63,704 nucleotides of DNA from Algoriphagus sp. GTDB taxonomy: Bacteria; Bacteroidota; Bacteroidia; Cytophagales; Cyclobacteriaceae. The stretch covers positions 1 through 63,704 of the forward strand of contig JAGXQZ010000077.1 of NCBI GenBank assembly GCA_018336015.1, written 5' to 3'. This document shows positions 33,488-40,621 of the stretch, piece by piece. The position numbers and the translations under genes are program-made. Under the pieces are notes generated by a model. That model was not told the DNA's origin, ran no database searches, and was given only the letters and a program-made list of their open reading frames with translations. How positions within the stretch are numbered: position 1 is the first letter of the stretch; each line of letters begins with the position of its first letter.

Positions 33488-34087
33488 GTGAAAAAGCTGG
33501 TCGAACTGGAAATCTTGGGACTTTCGTCCAATCATTCTCAATCAGGATCATTTACCCTGGTCATGGGTGAGGTGGATGGAATAAGGAGATTGCCTATTGT
33601 GATCGGAATGTTTGAGGCACAGGCTATTGCCATTGAAATAGAAAAAATAATTCCCAACCGGCCTATGACACATGATTTGTTTAAGTCGTTTGCCGAGAGT
33701 TTTCAATTTGAAATAGACCGAATAGTCATTTCAGATATGAAAGAAGGGGTGTTTTATGCGAAGATTCATTGTAAAAACAGCCTTACCGAAGTTGAAATTG
33801 ACAGTAGGCCTTCTGATGCGATTGCGATCGCAGTCCGTTTTGGAGCATCTATTTTCTGTGCTGAAAAGGTAATGGCAGAGGCAGGGCTGGAGTTTTCTGA
33901 AGACGAAAAGAAGGAGGATACCAAGCCTTCTTCCAAACCAGCAGTTGCAAAGCAGTCATCTGCCAAAGAAAGTTCGCTAAAAGATTATAGCTTGGACAAG
34001 CTAAATCAGCTTTTGGAAAAGGCGATTAACAATGAAGACTATGAAAAGGCAGCCCGAATCCGGGATGAGATCAATAAAAGAAACTAA
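33488..34087 (+). CDS. Bifunctional nuclease (BFN) domain protein with UvrB/C motif
   Basis: The protein has 199 residues, starting with GTG at 33488, the only reasonable start. Residues about 1-135 match the BFN/DUF151 domain (VELEILGL, RRLPIVIGMFEAQAIAIEIEKI, RPMTHDLFKS, EIDSRPSDAIAIAVR in family order). This domain has been linked to RNase/DNase activity in plants. A serine/lysine linker follows. The tail LNQLLEKAINNEDYEKAARIRDEINK is a UVR (UvrB/UvrC-interacting) coiled motif. The combination is common in Bacteroidota. It is the third gene of the etfB-etfA-bfn operon. Confidence 0.88.
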   Translation: MKKLVELEILGLSSNHSQSGSFTLVMGEVDGIRRLPIVIGMFEAQAIAIEIEKIIPNRPMTHDLFKSFAESFQFEIDRIVISDMKEGVFYAKIHCKNSLTEVEIDSRPSDAIAIAVRFGASIFCAEKVMAEAGLEFSEDEKKEDTKPSSKPAVAKQSSAKESSLKDYSLDKLNQLLEKAINNEDYEKAARIRDEINKRN

Positions 34088-34092
34088 TAACC

Positions 34093-34120
34093 AAGCCCTG
34101 AATTTCTTCAGGGCTTTTTT
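34093..34120 (+). terminator. Terminator after the etfBA-bfn operon
   Basis: AAGCCCTGAA (34093-34102) pairs with TTCAGGGCTT (34107-34116) on a TTTC loop, followed by TTTTCTT. Confidence 0.9.
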
Positions 34121-34167
34121 CTTGCCTAAGATTGGCCTATTTTTAGCCATCGTTTCAATCAACTTGC

Positions 34168-35451
34168 ATGGAGTATCTAAGAGGAGCCCTAGGTTTGGCC
34201 GTCATTGTATTGGTGGCTTTTATTTTTTCATCCAATCGTAAAAAAATTGACTGGAGATTAGTCATCATTGGCATTTCGCTTCAATTGGTATTTGGATTTT
34301 TAATTACCAAGGTTGAGTTTGTAAAAGATGGCTTTCAGCTGCTTTCGGAAGGATTTGTCAAGTTTTTGAGCTTTAGTGAAGCGGGTGCCAGGTTTATTTT
34401 CGGTGATCTGGCAGGTGATAGCTTCGGATTCATTTTTGCCTTTAAAGTTTTACCCACCATCATTTTCTTTTCCACGGTATCCTCCGGTCTGTATTACCTA
34501 GGCATCTTGCAAAAGATTGTCTATGGTATTGCTTGGGTGATGGCCCGTACGATGAGACTTTCAGGTCCAGAGTCTCTTTCCGCAGCTGGAAATATATTCT
34601 TGGGACAGACCGAAGCGCCACTTTTGGTTCGCCCATTTATCCCTCAGATGAGTAAATCTGAGCTAATGTGCCTCATGACAGGAGGAATGGCTACCATCGC
34701 AGGAGGTGTGTTGGCTGGCTATGTCGCATTTTTGGGCGGAGATAGTCTAGAGGAACAGAGTAAATTCGCGGCCTATCTTTTGGGAGCATCCATAATGAAT
34801 GCCCCTGCAGCAATTGTACTTTCCAAAATTTTCATACCTGAAACCGAGAAAGAAATCGTTCAAGACAAACTGGAAGTCAATAAAGAAGCGATGGGCGTGA
34901 ACCTCATTGATGCCATGTCTATTGGTGCTGCAGAAGGTCTAAAATTATCTCTTAATGTGGGAGGGATGTTACTTGCATTTATCGCGGTCATTGCTGCCGT
35001 AAATTATGGACTCAGTGGCCTGATTGGAGAGGTAACCGGACTTAATGCCTGGGTAGATAGTTCTACCAGTGGACAGTTTAAAGGGTTTTCTCTTGAGTAT
35101 ATTTTTGGTCAGATCTTCCGGGTTTTTGCGTGGGTGATCGGGGTCGAATGGGTTGACACGCTTCAAGTCGGCAGTCTTTTGGGCCAAAAAACGGTCATCA
35201 ACGAATTTGTAGCTTATCTAAGTTTGGCTGATATGAAAGAAGCCGCCTCAATAAGCGGAAAATCTGTGGTTATAGCCACTTATGCACTTTGCGGTTTCTC
35301 CAATTTCAGTTCGATTGCTATCCAACTTGGAGGCATATCGATTATTGCACCCAATCAGCAGGGAAATCTCAGTAGGCTTGGGCTTAAGTCATTGATGGCG
35401 GCATCATTGGCTTGTTTGATGACAGCGACTATAGCCGGGATGCTGTTTTGA
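34168..35451 (+). CDS. nupC: Concentrative nucleoside transporter (NupC/CNT family)
   Basis: The protein has 427 residues and about ten hydrophobic segments. It takes up nucleosides using a sodium or proton gradient. Conserved CNT blocks include FGFLITK, KVLPTIIFFSTVSSGLYYLG, GNIFLGQTEAPLLVRPFI (nucleoside site), TGGMATIAGGVLAGYV, LLGASIMNAPAAIVLSKI, GLKLSLNVGGMLLAFIA and ALCGFSNFSSIAIQLGG. The ATG at 34168 starts directly in the first membrane segment, as usual. It shares a bidirectional terminator with the converging gene. Confidence 0.95.
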   Translation: MEYLRGALGLAVIVLVAFIFSSNRKKIDWRLVIIGISLQLVFGFLITKVEFVKDGFQLLSEGFVKFLSFSEAGARFIFGDLAGDSFGFIFAFKVLPTIIFFSTVSSGLYYLGILQKIVYGIAWVMARTMRLSGPESLSAAGNIFLGQTEAPLLVRPFIPQMSKSELMCLMTGGMATIAGGVLAGYVAFLGGDSLEEQSKFAAYLLGASIMNAPAAIVLSKIFIPETEKEIVQDKLEVNKEAMGVNLIDAMSIGAAEGLKLSLNVGGMLLAFIAVIAAVNYGLSGLIGEVTGLNAWVDSSTSGQFKGFSLEYIFGQIFRVFAWVIGVEWVDTLQVGSLLGQKTVINEFVAYLSLADMKEAASISGKSVVIATYALCGFSNFSSIAIQLGGISIIAPNQQGNLSRLGLKSLMAASLACLMTATIAGMLF

Positions 35452-35493
35452 TCAGACATCTCAAAACAAGGAATTCTTATTTTACCCTAAAAT

Positions 35494-35520
35494 AAAATCC
35501 CGGCCATCGGCCGGGATTTT
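35494..35520. terminator. Bidirectional terminator between nupC and the acyl-CoA dehydrogenase gene
   Basis: AAAATCCCGGCC (35494-35505) pairs with GGCCGGGATTTT (35509-35520) around ATC, a 12-bp perfect stem with Ts on one side and As on the other. It ends 3 bases before the stop of the minus-strand gene. Confidence 0.9.
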
Positions 35521-35523
35521 TTG

Positions 35524-36729
35524 TTATTTGAAAGCTGGAATTCCTGTTATCTCATTTCCTAAGATTAGGAGGTGGATATCATGTGTACCCTCGTAGGTGA
35601 TGACGGATTCAAGGTTCATCATGTGTCTCATGATTGGATATTCGCCGGTAATTCCCATTCCTCCGTGGATTTGTCGGGCTTCACGGGCGATATTTAGCGC
35701 CATTTCCACATTATTGCGCTTTGCCATGGAGATATGGACTGTTTTCGCTTTTCCTTCATTCATCATTTTTCCCACTTTCCAAGCCAAAAGCTGCGCCTTA
35801 GTGATTTCGGTAAGCATTTCAGAAAGTTTCTTTTGAGTTAGTTGAAAAGCGCCAATGGGTTTTCCAAACTGGATTCGCTCGGCAGCATAGCGTCTTGCAG
35901 ATTCATAGCAATCCATTGCAGCCCCGATCGCACCCCAAGCAATTCCAAACCTCGCAGAATCCAAACACATCATTGGGGCACCAAGCCCTGATTTGCCAGG
36001 AAGGAGGTTTTCCTTTGGCACTTTGACATTATCAAATACCAACTCACCGGTGCAAGAGGCACGAAGTGACCATTTATTGTGAGTTTCAGGGGTGGAAAAA
36101 CCTTCCATGCCACGCTCTACAATCAACCCGTGAATTCTGCCTTCTTCATTTTTTGCCCAAACGACTGCAATATCTGCTTTTGGAGAATTGGAAATCCACA
36201 TCTTGGCACCGTTGAGCAGGTAGTGATCACCCATATCTTTGAAATTGGTGACCATACCACTTGGGTTGGAGCCATGATCAGGTTCGGTCAAGCCAAAGCA
36301 ACCTAGCAGTTCGCCGGAGGCCAGTTTGGGAAGGTACTTTTTCCGCTGCTCTTCTGTACCAAACTTGTAGATGGGATACATCACCAATGAACCTTGCACG
36401 GAAGTTGTTGATCTCATTCCGGAATCACCCCGCTCAATTTCTTGCATAATCAAGCCGTAGGAAATGTAATCCAATCCACCACAGCCGTATTCAACCGGAA
36501 GCTGTGGGCCAAAAGCACCTACTTCTCCAAACTTCTTGACTATTTCGTAGGGAAAATATGACTTTTGAGCCCAATCCTCGATGTAGGGAGAGATTTCTTT
36601 TTTTACAAAATCCCTGATTGAAGATCTTATCAAAATCTGCTCCTCTGTGAGCAAGTCGTCAATGTCTAGAAAATCCACCCCTTCAAAAAGATCCTGTTTT
36701 AGGGATTTCTGGATCGCTGCCACCTCCAT
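35524..36729 (-). CDS. Acyl-CoA dehydrogenase, glutaryl-CoA dehydrogenase type
   Basis: The protein has 401 residues. It resembles glutaryl-CoA dehydrogenase, which oxidises and decarboxylates glutaryl-CoA to crotonyl-CoA, giving electrons to ETF. Specific marks are MRSTTSVQGSLVM with Arg106 (the substrate-carboxylate Arg of GCDH), LTEPDHGSNPSGM, and VITYEGTHDIH with catalytic Glu380. It ends AREARQIHGGMGITGEYPIMRHMMNLES written in family order. It is divergent from the tryptophan dioxygenase gene across 116 bases. EtfAB is encoded 3 kb away. Confidence 0.88.
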   Translation of the reverse strand: MEVAAIQKSLKQDLFEGVDFLDIDDLLTEEQILIRSSIRDFVKKEISPYIEDWAQKSYFPYEIVKKFGEVGAFGPQLPVEYGCGGLDYISYGLIMQEIERGDSGMRSTTSVQGSLVMYPIYKFGTEEQRKKYLPKLASGELLGCFGLTEPDHGSNPSGMVTNFKDMGDHYLLNGAKMWISNSPKADIAVVWAKNEEGRIHGLIVERGMEGFSTPETHNKWSLRASCTGELVFDNVKVPKENLLPGKSGLGAPMMCLDSARFGIAWGAIGAAMDCYESARRYAAERIQFGKPIGAFQLTQKKLSEMLTEITKAQLLAWKVGKMMNEGKAKTVHISMAKRNNVEMALNIAREARQIHGGMGITGEYPIMRHMMNLESVITYEGTHDIHLLILGNEITGIPAFK

Positions 36730-36735
36730 AGAATA

Positions 36736-36767
36736 TTTGGTTTATAATTGGGAATAAGTCAATTTTG
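36736..36767 (+). promoter_or_regulatory. Promoter of the tryptophan dioxygenase gene
   Basis: TTTG (36736-36739) and CAATTTTG (36760-36767, 7 of 8 matches to TAnnTTTG) are separated by 20 bases. They lie between the divergent acyl-CoA dehydrogenase and dioxygenase genes, giving a leader of about 70 bases. Confidence 0.5.
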
Positions 36768-36845
36768 TCGGCATCATGGCCGCTCTTTGGTTTCGAAATT
36801 AAGGAGAAAGGCGCTGAAAAAACTACCTTTTTGACTAAAAATCCC

Positions 36846-37820
36846 ATGTACGAAACCCAATTTGACCCAAAAATTTTAGAGAAAATCCATCAGCTTCAAG
36901 AAAAATTCAAAGCATCAGGTCAGGATATGCTATCCTACCTCGAGGGATTGCTATATGCAGACTATTTGACCTATTGGGAATATATCAATCTGGATACGCT
37001 TTTGTCGCTTCAGCAACCCAAAACGAGCTTCAAGGATGAAAAGATTTTTATCATTTATCATCAGATTACTGAGCTGTATTTCAAATTGATCATCTCCGAG
37101 ATGGAGCAAATTGCAGATCAAAATCCAATTACCGAGAAATTTTTTCAAGCCCGGCTTGAGCGAATTCTAATGTATTTTGATCATCTGATTAGTTCCTTTG
37201 CCATGATGTGGAAAGGAATGGAGAAAGAACAATTTCTCAAATTTCGGATGTCCTTGTTGCCATCTTCAGGTTTTCAAAGTGCCCAATTCAGGGAAATAGA
37301 ATTAATGGCTACGGATGCTTTTCACCTGATTACCTTGAGCAAAAGAACTGAATTTGATTACCATAGCCCTTCCGACGACTTATTTGACCATCTGTATTGG
37401 CAGCAGGGAGCGATTGAGTTGGCTACGGGTCAAAAAACACTTACACTGAAAAACTTTGAGGCCAAGTATGGTAAGAAACTCATTGAGTTGATAGATGATT
37501 ACCGCCGAAAAAACTTATGGCAAAAGTACATGGAACTTGAAAATCCTTCCAAAGAAATGACCGAGCTAATGCGTCAATTTGATCTCAAAGCCAATGTTTT
37601 TTGGCCGTTGGCGCATTACAAATCTGCTGTCCGATACCTGCAAAGAGACCCGGTAGACATTGCTGCTACAGGTGGAACCAACTGGCAGAAATATCTGCCT
37701 CCAAGATTCCAGAAAGTGATCTTTTTCCCTGAACTCTGGACTGAGAAAGAAAAAGAGGAATGGGGTAAAGGTTGGGTAGTGAAGGAGATTTTCGGAGAAG
37801 AGATTCAAAAAGGTGAATAG
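36846..37820 (+). CDS. kynA: Tryptophan 2,3-dioxygenase
   Basis: This heme enzyme opens the indole ring of L-tryptophan to give N-formylkynurenine. The protein has 324 residues from ATG 36846. An in-frame TTG at 36765 lies in the promoter and is rejected. Family blocks are LYADYLTYWEYINLDTLLSLQ, EKIFIIYHQITELYFKLII, MWKGMEKEQFLKFRMSLLPSSGFQSAQFRE written in separate pieces, FWPLAHYKSAVRYL with the likely heme-ligand His257, and AATGGTNWQKYLPPRFQ. The length is normal. The divergent GCDH-type gene could serve the far end of the same degradation pathway. Confidence 0.92.
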   Translation: MYETQFDPKILEKIHQLQEKFKASGQDMLSYLEGLLYADYLTYWEYINLDTLLSLQQPKTSFKDEKIFIIYHQITELYFKLIISEMEQIADQNPITEKFFQARLERILMYFDHLISSFAMMWKGMEKEQFLKFRMSLLPSSGFQSAQFREIELMATDAFHLITLSKRTEFDYHSPSDDLFDHLYWQQGAIELATGQKTLTLKNFEAKYGKKLIELIDDYRRKNLWQKYMELENPSKEMTELMRQFDLKANVFWPLAHYKSAVRYLQRDPVDIAATGGTNWQKYLPPRFQKVIFFPELWTEKEKEEWGKGWVVKEIFGEEIQKGE

Positions 37821-37905
37821 GATCTTGCGAGAAGATCCGATGTTTCAGAATGTAGCTTTCTTTTTGAGAAAAATAAAAAATCTCAGAAATTCCCCATAGG
37901 CCTAT

Positions 37906-39609
37906 CTAATAACCCGCCGCCTGTCCGTCCTTTCTGGATTCAGAGGCACCGATATAGACCTTGTTGACCTTGTCATAATAGATGGCTTGGTACCCGCCAT
38001 AATGACCTACGGTGTATTCTACCCGATGGCCCATTTCCTTGAGCTTGCGGATGACTTCATAGGAAAATCCGCTTTCCAGGTTAAGCGAGCCTCCATTGGT
38101 CATTTTTGAGCCAGTCGGTTCTGATGAACCGTTATGCCGCATTCTTGGCGCATCGCCTGCTTCCTGCAGATTCATACCAAAATCAATCAGGTTGACCACA
38201 ATCTGAGTGTGTCCCTGAGGCTGAACCGATCCACCCATCAGACCAAAGCTGATCAGAGGCTCTCCATCTTTGGTGACAAAAGCCGGGATAATGGTATGAA
38301 AAGGACGTTTGCCTTTGGCTAAAGAGTTCCAATGGTTTGGATCTTGGACATTGAATTGTTGACCTCTGTTTTGCAAGACAAAACCTAATCCATCGGGAAC
38401 CATGCCCGACCCAAACTCATCGTAAATGCTTTGGATAAAGGAAACCATATTGCCTTCCTTGTCCGCCACAGTGAGGTAGGTAGTGTTTCCTTTTTCGATT
38501 TCCCCTGCAGGATAGGCTGTTGCTGCCTTGTTTGGATCGATTAGTTTTCGGCGTTCGGCTGCGTATTCTTTGGAGATCAATTTTTCCACCGGGATTTGAT
38601 TGAATGCCGGATCGGCATAGAATTTTGCGCGGTCCTCGAATGCTAATTTCTTGGCTTCGGTCAGCACATGCAGGTATTCAGCACTGCCAAAGCCCATAGA
38701 TCGGATATCATAACCTTCGAGGATATTCAGCATTTGTAGGACAGCGATTCCCTGTCCGTTAGGCGGAAGTTCCCATACGTCGTATCCGCGGTAATTGGTG
38801 CTGACGGGTTCCACCCATTCGGAGGTGTGCTTTTTCAGATTTTCATAGCGGAGATAGCCTCCGTTTTCTTTCATAAATCGGTCTATAGTTCGGGCGATTT
38901 CACCTTCATAAAAAGCGGATCTACCTTCCTTGGCGATCAAGGAGTAAGTTCTGCCTAGGTCCGGATTTTTGAAGACTTCCCCTTTTCGAGGGGTGTTTTT
39001 GCCATTAGGCATAAAAGTTTTTCGGAAACCGGGAATGTCCTGCATCTCAGGCCACATGTGATCCATTTGCCAAGCAATCACTTCGGTGATCGGAAAGCCG
39101 TTGTTGGCATAATCGATGGAAGGCTGGAGGATTTCCTGCATGGAAAGTTTCCCAAACCGCTTGTGCATCTCAAACCAACCGTCTACACATCCCGGAACCG
39201 ATACGGGTAAAGGTCCGAGTAAAGGCACCGTGTTTAATCCCTTTTCCTTGAATACGTCCATAGTCAGTAATTCCGGTGCACGGCCACTGCCATTGAATCC
39301 GTAGAGCTTCTTGGTTTTGGCATCCCAGATGATCGCAAAGACATCACCGCCGATTCCGCAGCCATTAGGTTCTACCAAACCCAGCATGGCATTGGCAGCG
39401 ATGGCTGCATCCATGGCCGAACCGCCTTTTTTCAGGATGTCCAATGCAACCTGAGTGGCAAGAGGTTGGGCGGTGGCTGCCATGCCGTTTTGAGCAATGA
39501 CTTCTGATCTGGTGGTAAAGGTTTTTCCTGTGACCCGGTCTTGGGAAAAGGAGAGGAGGGGTATGAAAATAGCAAACGATAGGAGAAAGAAAATCTTGAG
39601 GGAGCTCAT
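37906..39609 (-). CDS. ggt: Gamma-glutamyltransferase
   Basis: GGT cleaves glutathione and other gamma-glutamyl compounds and cuts itself to become active. The 567-residue precursor has a signal peptide (MSSLKIFFLLSFAIFIPLLSFS). The self-cleavage site is GNTTYLTVADKEGN, with the predicted new N-terminal nucleophile Thr376. Other blocks are GGSAMDAAIAANAMLGLVEPN near the start, GFNGSGRAPE, SIYDEFGSGMVPDG, and a C-terminal FGLMGGSVQPQGHTQIV region read in family order. It acts in the periplasm. Three 17-bp direct repeats lie upstream, between it and the DtxR-family gene. Confidence 0.95.
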   Translation of the reverse strand: MSSLKIFFLLSFAIFIPLLSFSQDRVTGKTFTTRSEVIAQNGMAATAQPLATQVALDILKKGGSAMDAAIAANAMLGLVEPNGCGIGGDVFAIIWDAKTKKLYGFNGSGRAPELLTMDVFKEKGLNTVPLLGPLPVSVPGCVDGWFEMHKRFGKLSMQEILQPSIDYANNGFPITEVIAWQMDHMWPEMQDIPGFRKTFMPNGKNTPRKGEVFKNPDLGRTYSLIAKEGRSAFYEGEIARTIDRFMKENGGYLRYENLKKHTSEWVEPVSTNYRGYDVWELPPNGQGIAVLQMLNILEGYDIRSMGFGSAEYLHVLTEAKKLAFEDRAKFYADPAFNQIPVEKLISKEYAAERRKLIDPNKAATAYPAGEIEKGNTTYLTVADKEGNMVSFIQSIYDEFGSGMVPDGLGFVLQNRGQQFNVQDPNHWNSLAKGKRPFHTIIPAFVTKDGEPLISFGLMGGSVQPQGHTQIVVNLIDFGMNLQEAGDAPRMRHNGSSEPTGSKMTNGGSLNLESGFSYEVIRKLKEMGHRVEYTVGHYGGYQAIYYDKVNKVYIGASESRKDGQAAGY

Positions 39610-39693
39610 AATTACAAAGTGATATAGATTTCTAATGTAGGATGAAGTAAAAAAATTGGATGTACCGAAAGTGTAAAATATCTACTTCTCACA

Positions 39694-39773
39694 GTTGAAA
39701 CGGTGGGCCACTAGATGTTGAAACTGTGTGTCATTTGACTTACTTCAGTACTCTCAATTGAAACTGTGGATCA
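39694..39773. repeat. Three imperfect 17-bp direct repeats upstream of ggt
   Basis: GTTGAAACGGTGGGCCA (39694-39710), GTTGAAACTGTGTGTCA (39717-39733) and ATTGAAACTGTGGATCA (39757-39773) share the core TTGAAAC-GTG-(G)CA. They lie 85-164 bases before the ggt start on the minus strand, with spacings of 23 and 40 bases. They may be regulator sites or a small repeat family. Spacing is too irregular for a CRISPR array. Confidence 0.55.
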
Positions 39774-39778
39774 AGGAG

Positions 39779-40438
39779 TTATTCCAAGACCCTTACTAAT
39801 AGCCGTTCACAGACTTTTTCACTCAAGGTTTCCGAAGGATGGCCTGAATAACTTACCACCATGCTTTGGTCATAGGATTCCTTGGATAAAATACTCAATT
39901 GGGTTCCGAGTGAAAGATTTCTACTGTTGAGAAACTCTAAAAACTCCGTGGAAGAATTGGTCAGGGCTGCCAATTGGACCTTTTGTCCCGGCTTGGCATA
40001 GGAGAGTGGGGTGTAGGAAAGAGGAGTGACTTTTCCCTGAGGATCCGGAATGGGCGAACCATGTGGATCCACCGTGGGAAAACCTAACATCTGATCCATT
40101 CGCTCAAAAAATTTAGGTGCGTGGATGTGCTCAATCTGCTCGGCGACTTCATGCACTTCTTCCCAACCGAAGTTCATGACCTTCACCAAAAACATCTCCA
40201 TAAGTCGGTGTTTTCGGATGATCAAGGCTGCTGTTTTTTGACCCTCTTTGGTTAATGTTACCGGCTTGTATTTTTCATACACTACCCAACCGCTCTTTTG
40301 GAGGGATTTTACCATGCTATTGGCTGTTGGTAAACTCACCTGCAAGCTTCCTGCTAAATCTGATAGATTCACTTCTCCTTGGGCATTTGCCAAGTTGTAC
40401 AAGGACTTAAGGTAGTTTTCTTCTGTACTTGAGGCCAT
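39779..40438 (-). CDS. mntR: DtxR/MntR-family metal-dependent repressor
   Basis: The protein has 219 residues in three parts: an N-terminal winged helix (STEENYLKSLYNLANAQGEVNLSDLAGSLQVSLPTANSMVKSL in pieces), a dimerisation and metal-binding domain (KHRLMEMFLVKVMNFGWEEVHEVAEQIEHI, with His and Glu ligands), and a FeoA/SH3-like C-terminal domain (KPGQKVQLAALTN onward). The domain structure is that of DtxR/IdeR/MntR proteins carrying a C-terminal SH3. It is divergent from a TonB-dependent receptor, with a palindrome in the shared region. Metal specificity (Mn versus Fe) cannot be told. Confidence 0.9.
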   Translation of the reverse strand: MASSTEENYLKSLYNLANAQGEVNLSDLAGSLQVSLPTANSMVKSLQKSGWVVYEKYKPVTLTKEGQKTAALIIRKHRLMEMFLVKVMNFGWEEVHEVAEQIEHIHAPKFFERMDQMLGFPTVDPHGSPIPDPQGKVTPLSYTPLSYAKPGQKVQLAALTNSSTEFLEFLNSRNLSLGTQLSILSKESYDQSMVVSYSGHPSETLSEKVCERLLVRVLE

Positions 40439-40454
40439 ACTGATTAATTCATTT

Positions 40455-40486
40455 CAAATTAAAATGTACTAGATTTAAAAAACAAA
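40455..40486 (-). promoter_or_regulatory. Promoter of the DtxR-family gene (minus strand)
   Basis: On the minus strand TTTG (complement of 40483-40486) and TTAATTTG (complement of 40455-40462, 7 of 8 matches to TAnnTTTG) are 20 bases apart. Its -33 box abuts the -33 box of the opposite promoter, together forming CAAATTTG. Confidence 0.55.
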
Positions 40487-40517
40487 TTTGTTAGAATAGT
40501 CTAACAATGTAATTTTG
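40487..40517 (+). promoter_or_regulatory. Promoter of the TonB-dependent receptor
   Basis: TTTG (40487-40490), a spacer of exactly 19 bases, and TAATTTTG (40510-40517) give a perfect Bacteroidota consensus. Transcription would begin near 40522-40525, leaving a leader of about 100 bases before the ATG. The operator palindrome 40488-40507 lies within its -33 box and spacer. Confidence 0.8.
40488..40507. promoter_or_regulatory. 20-bp palindromic operator, probable DtxR-family site
   Basis: TTGTTAGA-ATAG-TCTAACAA is a perfect inverted repeat with 8-bp arms. Its core TTAG-N6-CTAA matches 11 of 14 positions of the inner part of a DtxR/IdeR-type box as I recall it. It overlaps the -33 box and spacer of the receptor promoter, so bound protein would block RNA polymerase. 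Confidence 0.65.
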
Positions 40518-40602
40518 TGATTCTAATATGGCTATGGAATAGTTTTCTTTCCTAGAAAAATTACCTAAAGTCTAGAACCTTATTTTCAATTGTTAAGTAT
40601 AA

Positions 40603-40619
40603 ATGCAATATTGTTGCAT
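40603..40619 (+). promoter_or_regulatory. Small hairpin directly before the receptor start codon
   Basis: ATGCAA (40603-40608) and TTGCAT (40614-40619) flank TATTG. The hairpin ends 2 bases before the ATG at 40622. It might affect translation start or be chance. Confidence 0.35.
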
Positions 40620-40621
40620 AA

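Noticed and set aside
35524..36729. Reading the acyl-CoA dehydrogenase at 35524 as a general short-chain enzyme
   Set aside because: Arg106 in MRSTTSVQGSLVM and the EPDHGSNPS block point to glutaryl-CoA dehydrogenase, although substrate is not proven.
36765..36845. TTG start for tryptophan dioxygenase
   Set aside because: It lies on the promoter -7 box and adds 27 residues without family similarity.
39694..39773. CRISPR array suggested by TTGAAAC repeats
   Set aside because: The repeats are 17 bp with uneven spacing, no unique equal-length spacers and no cas genes.
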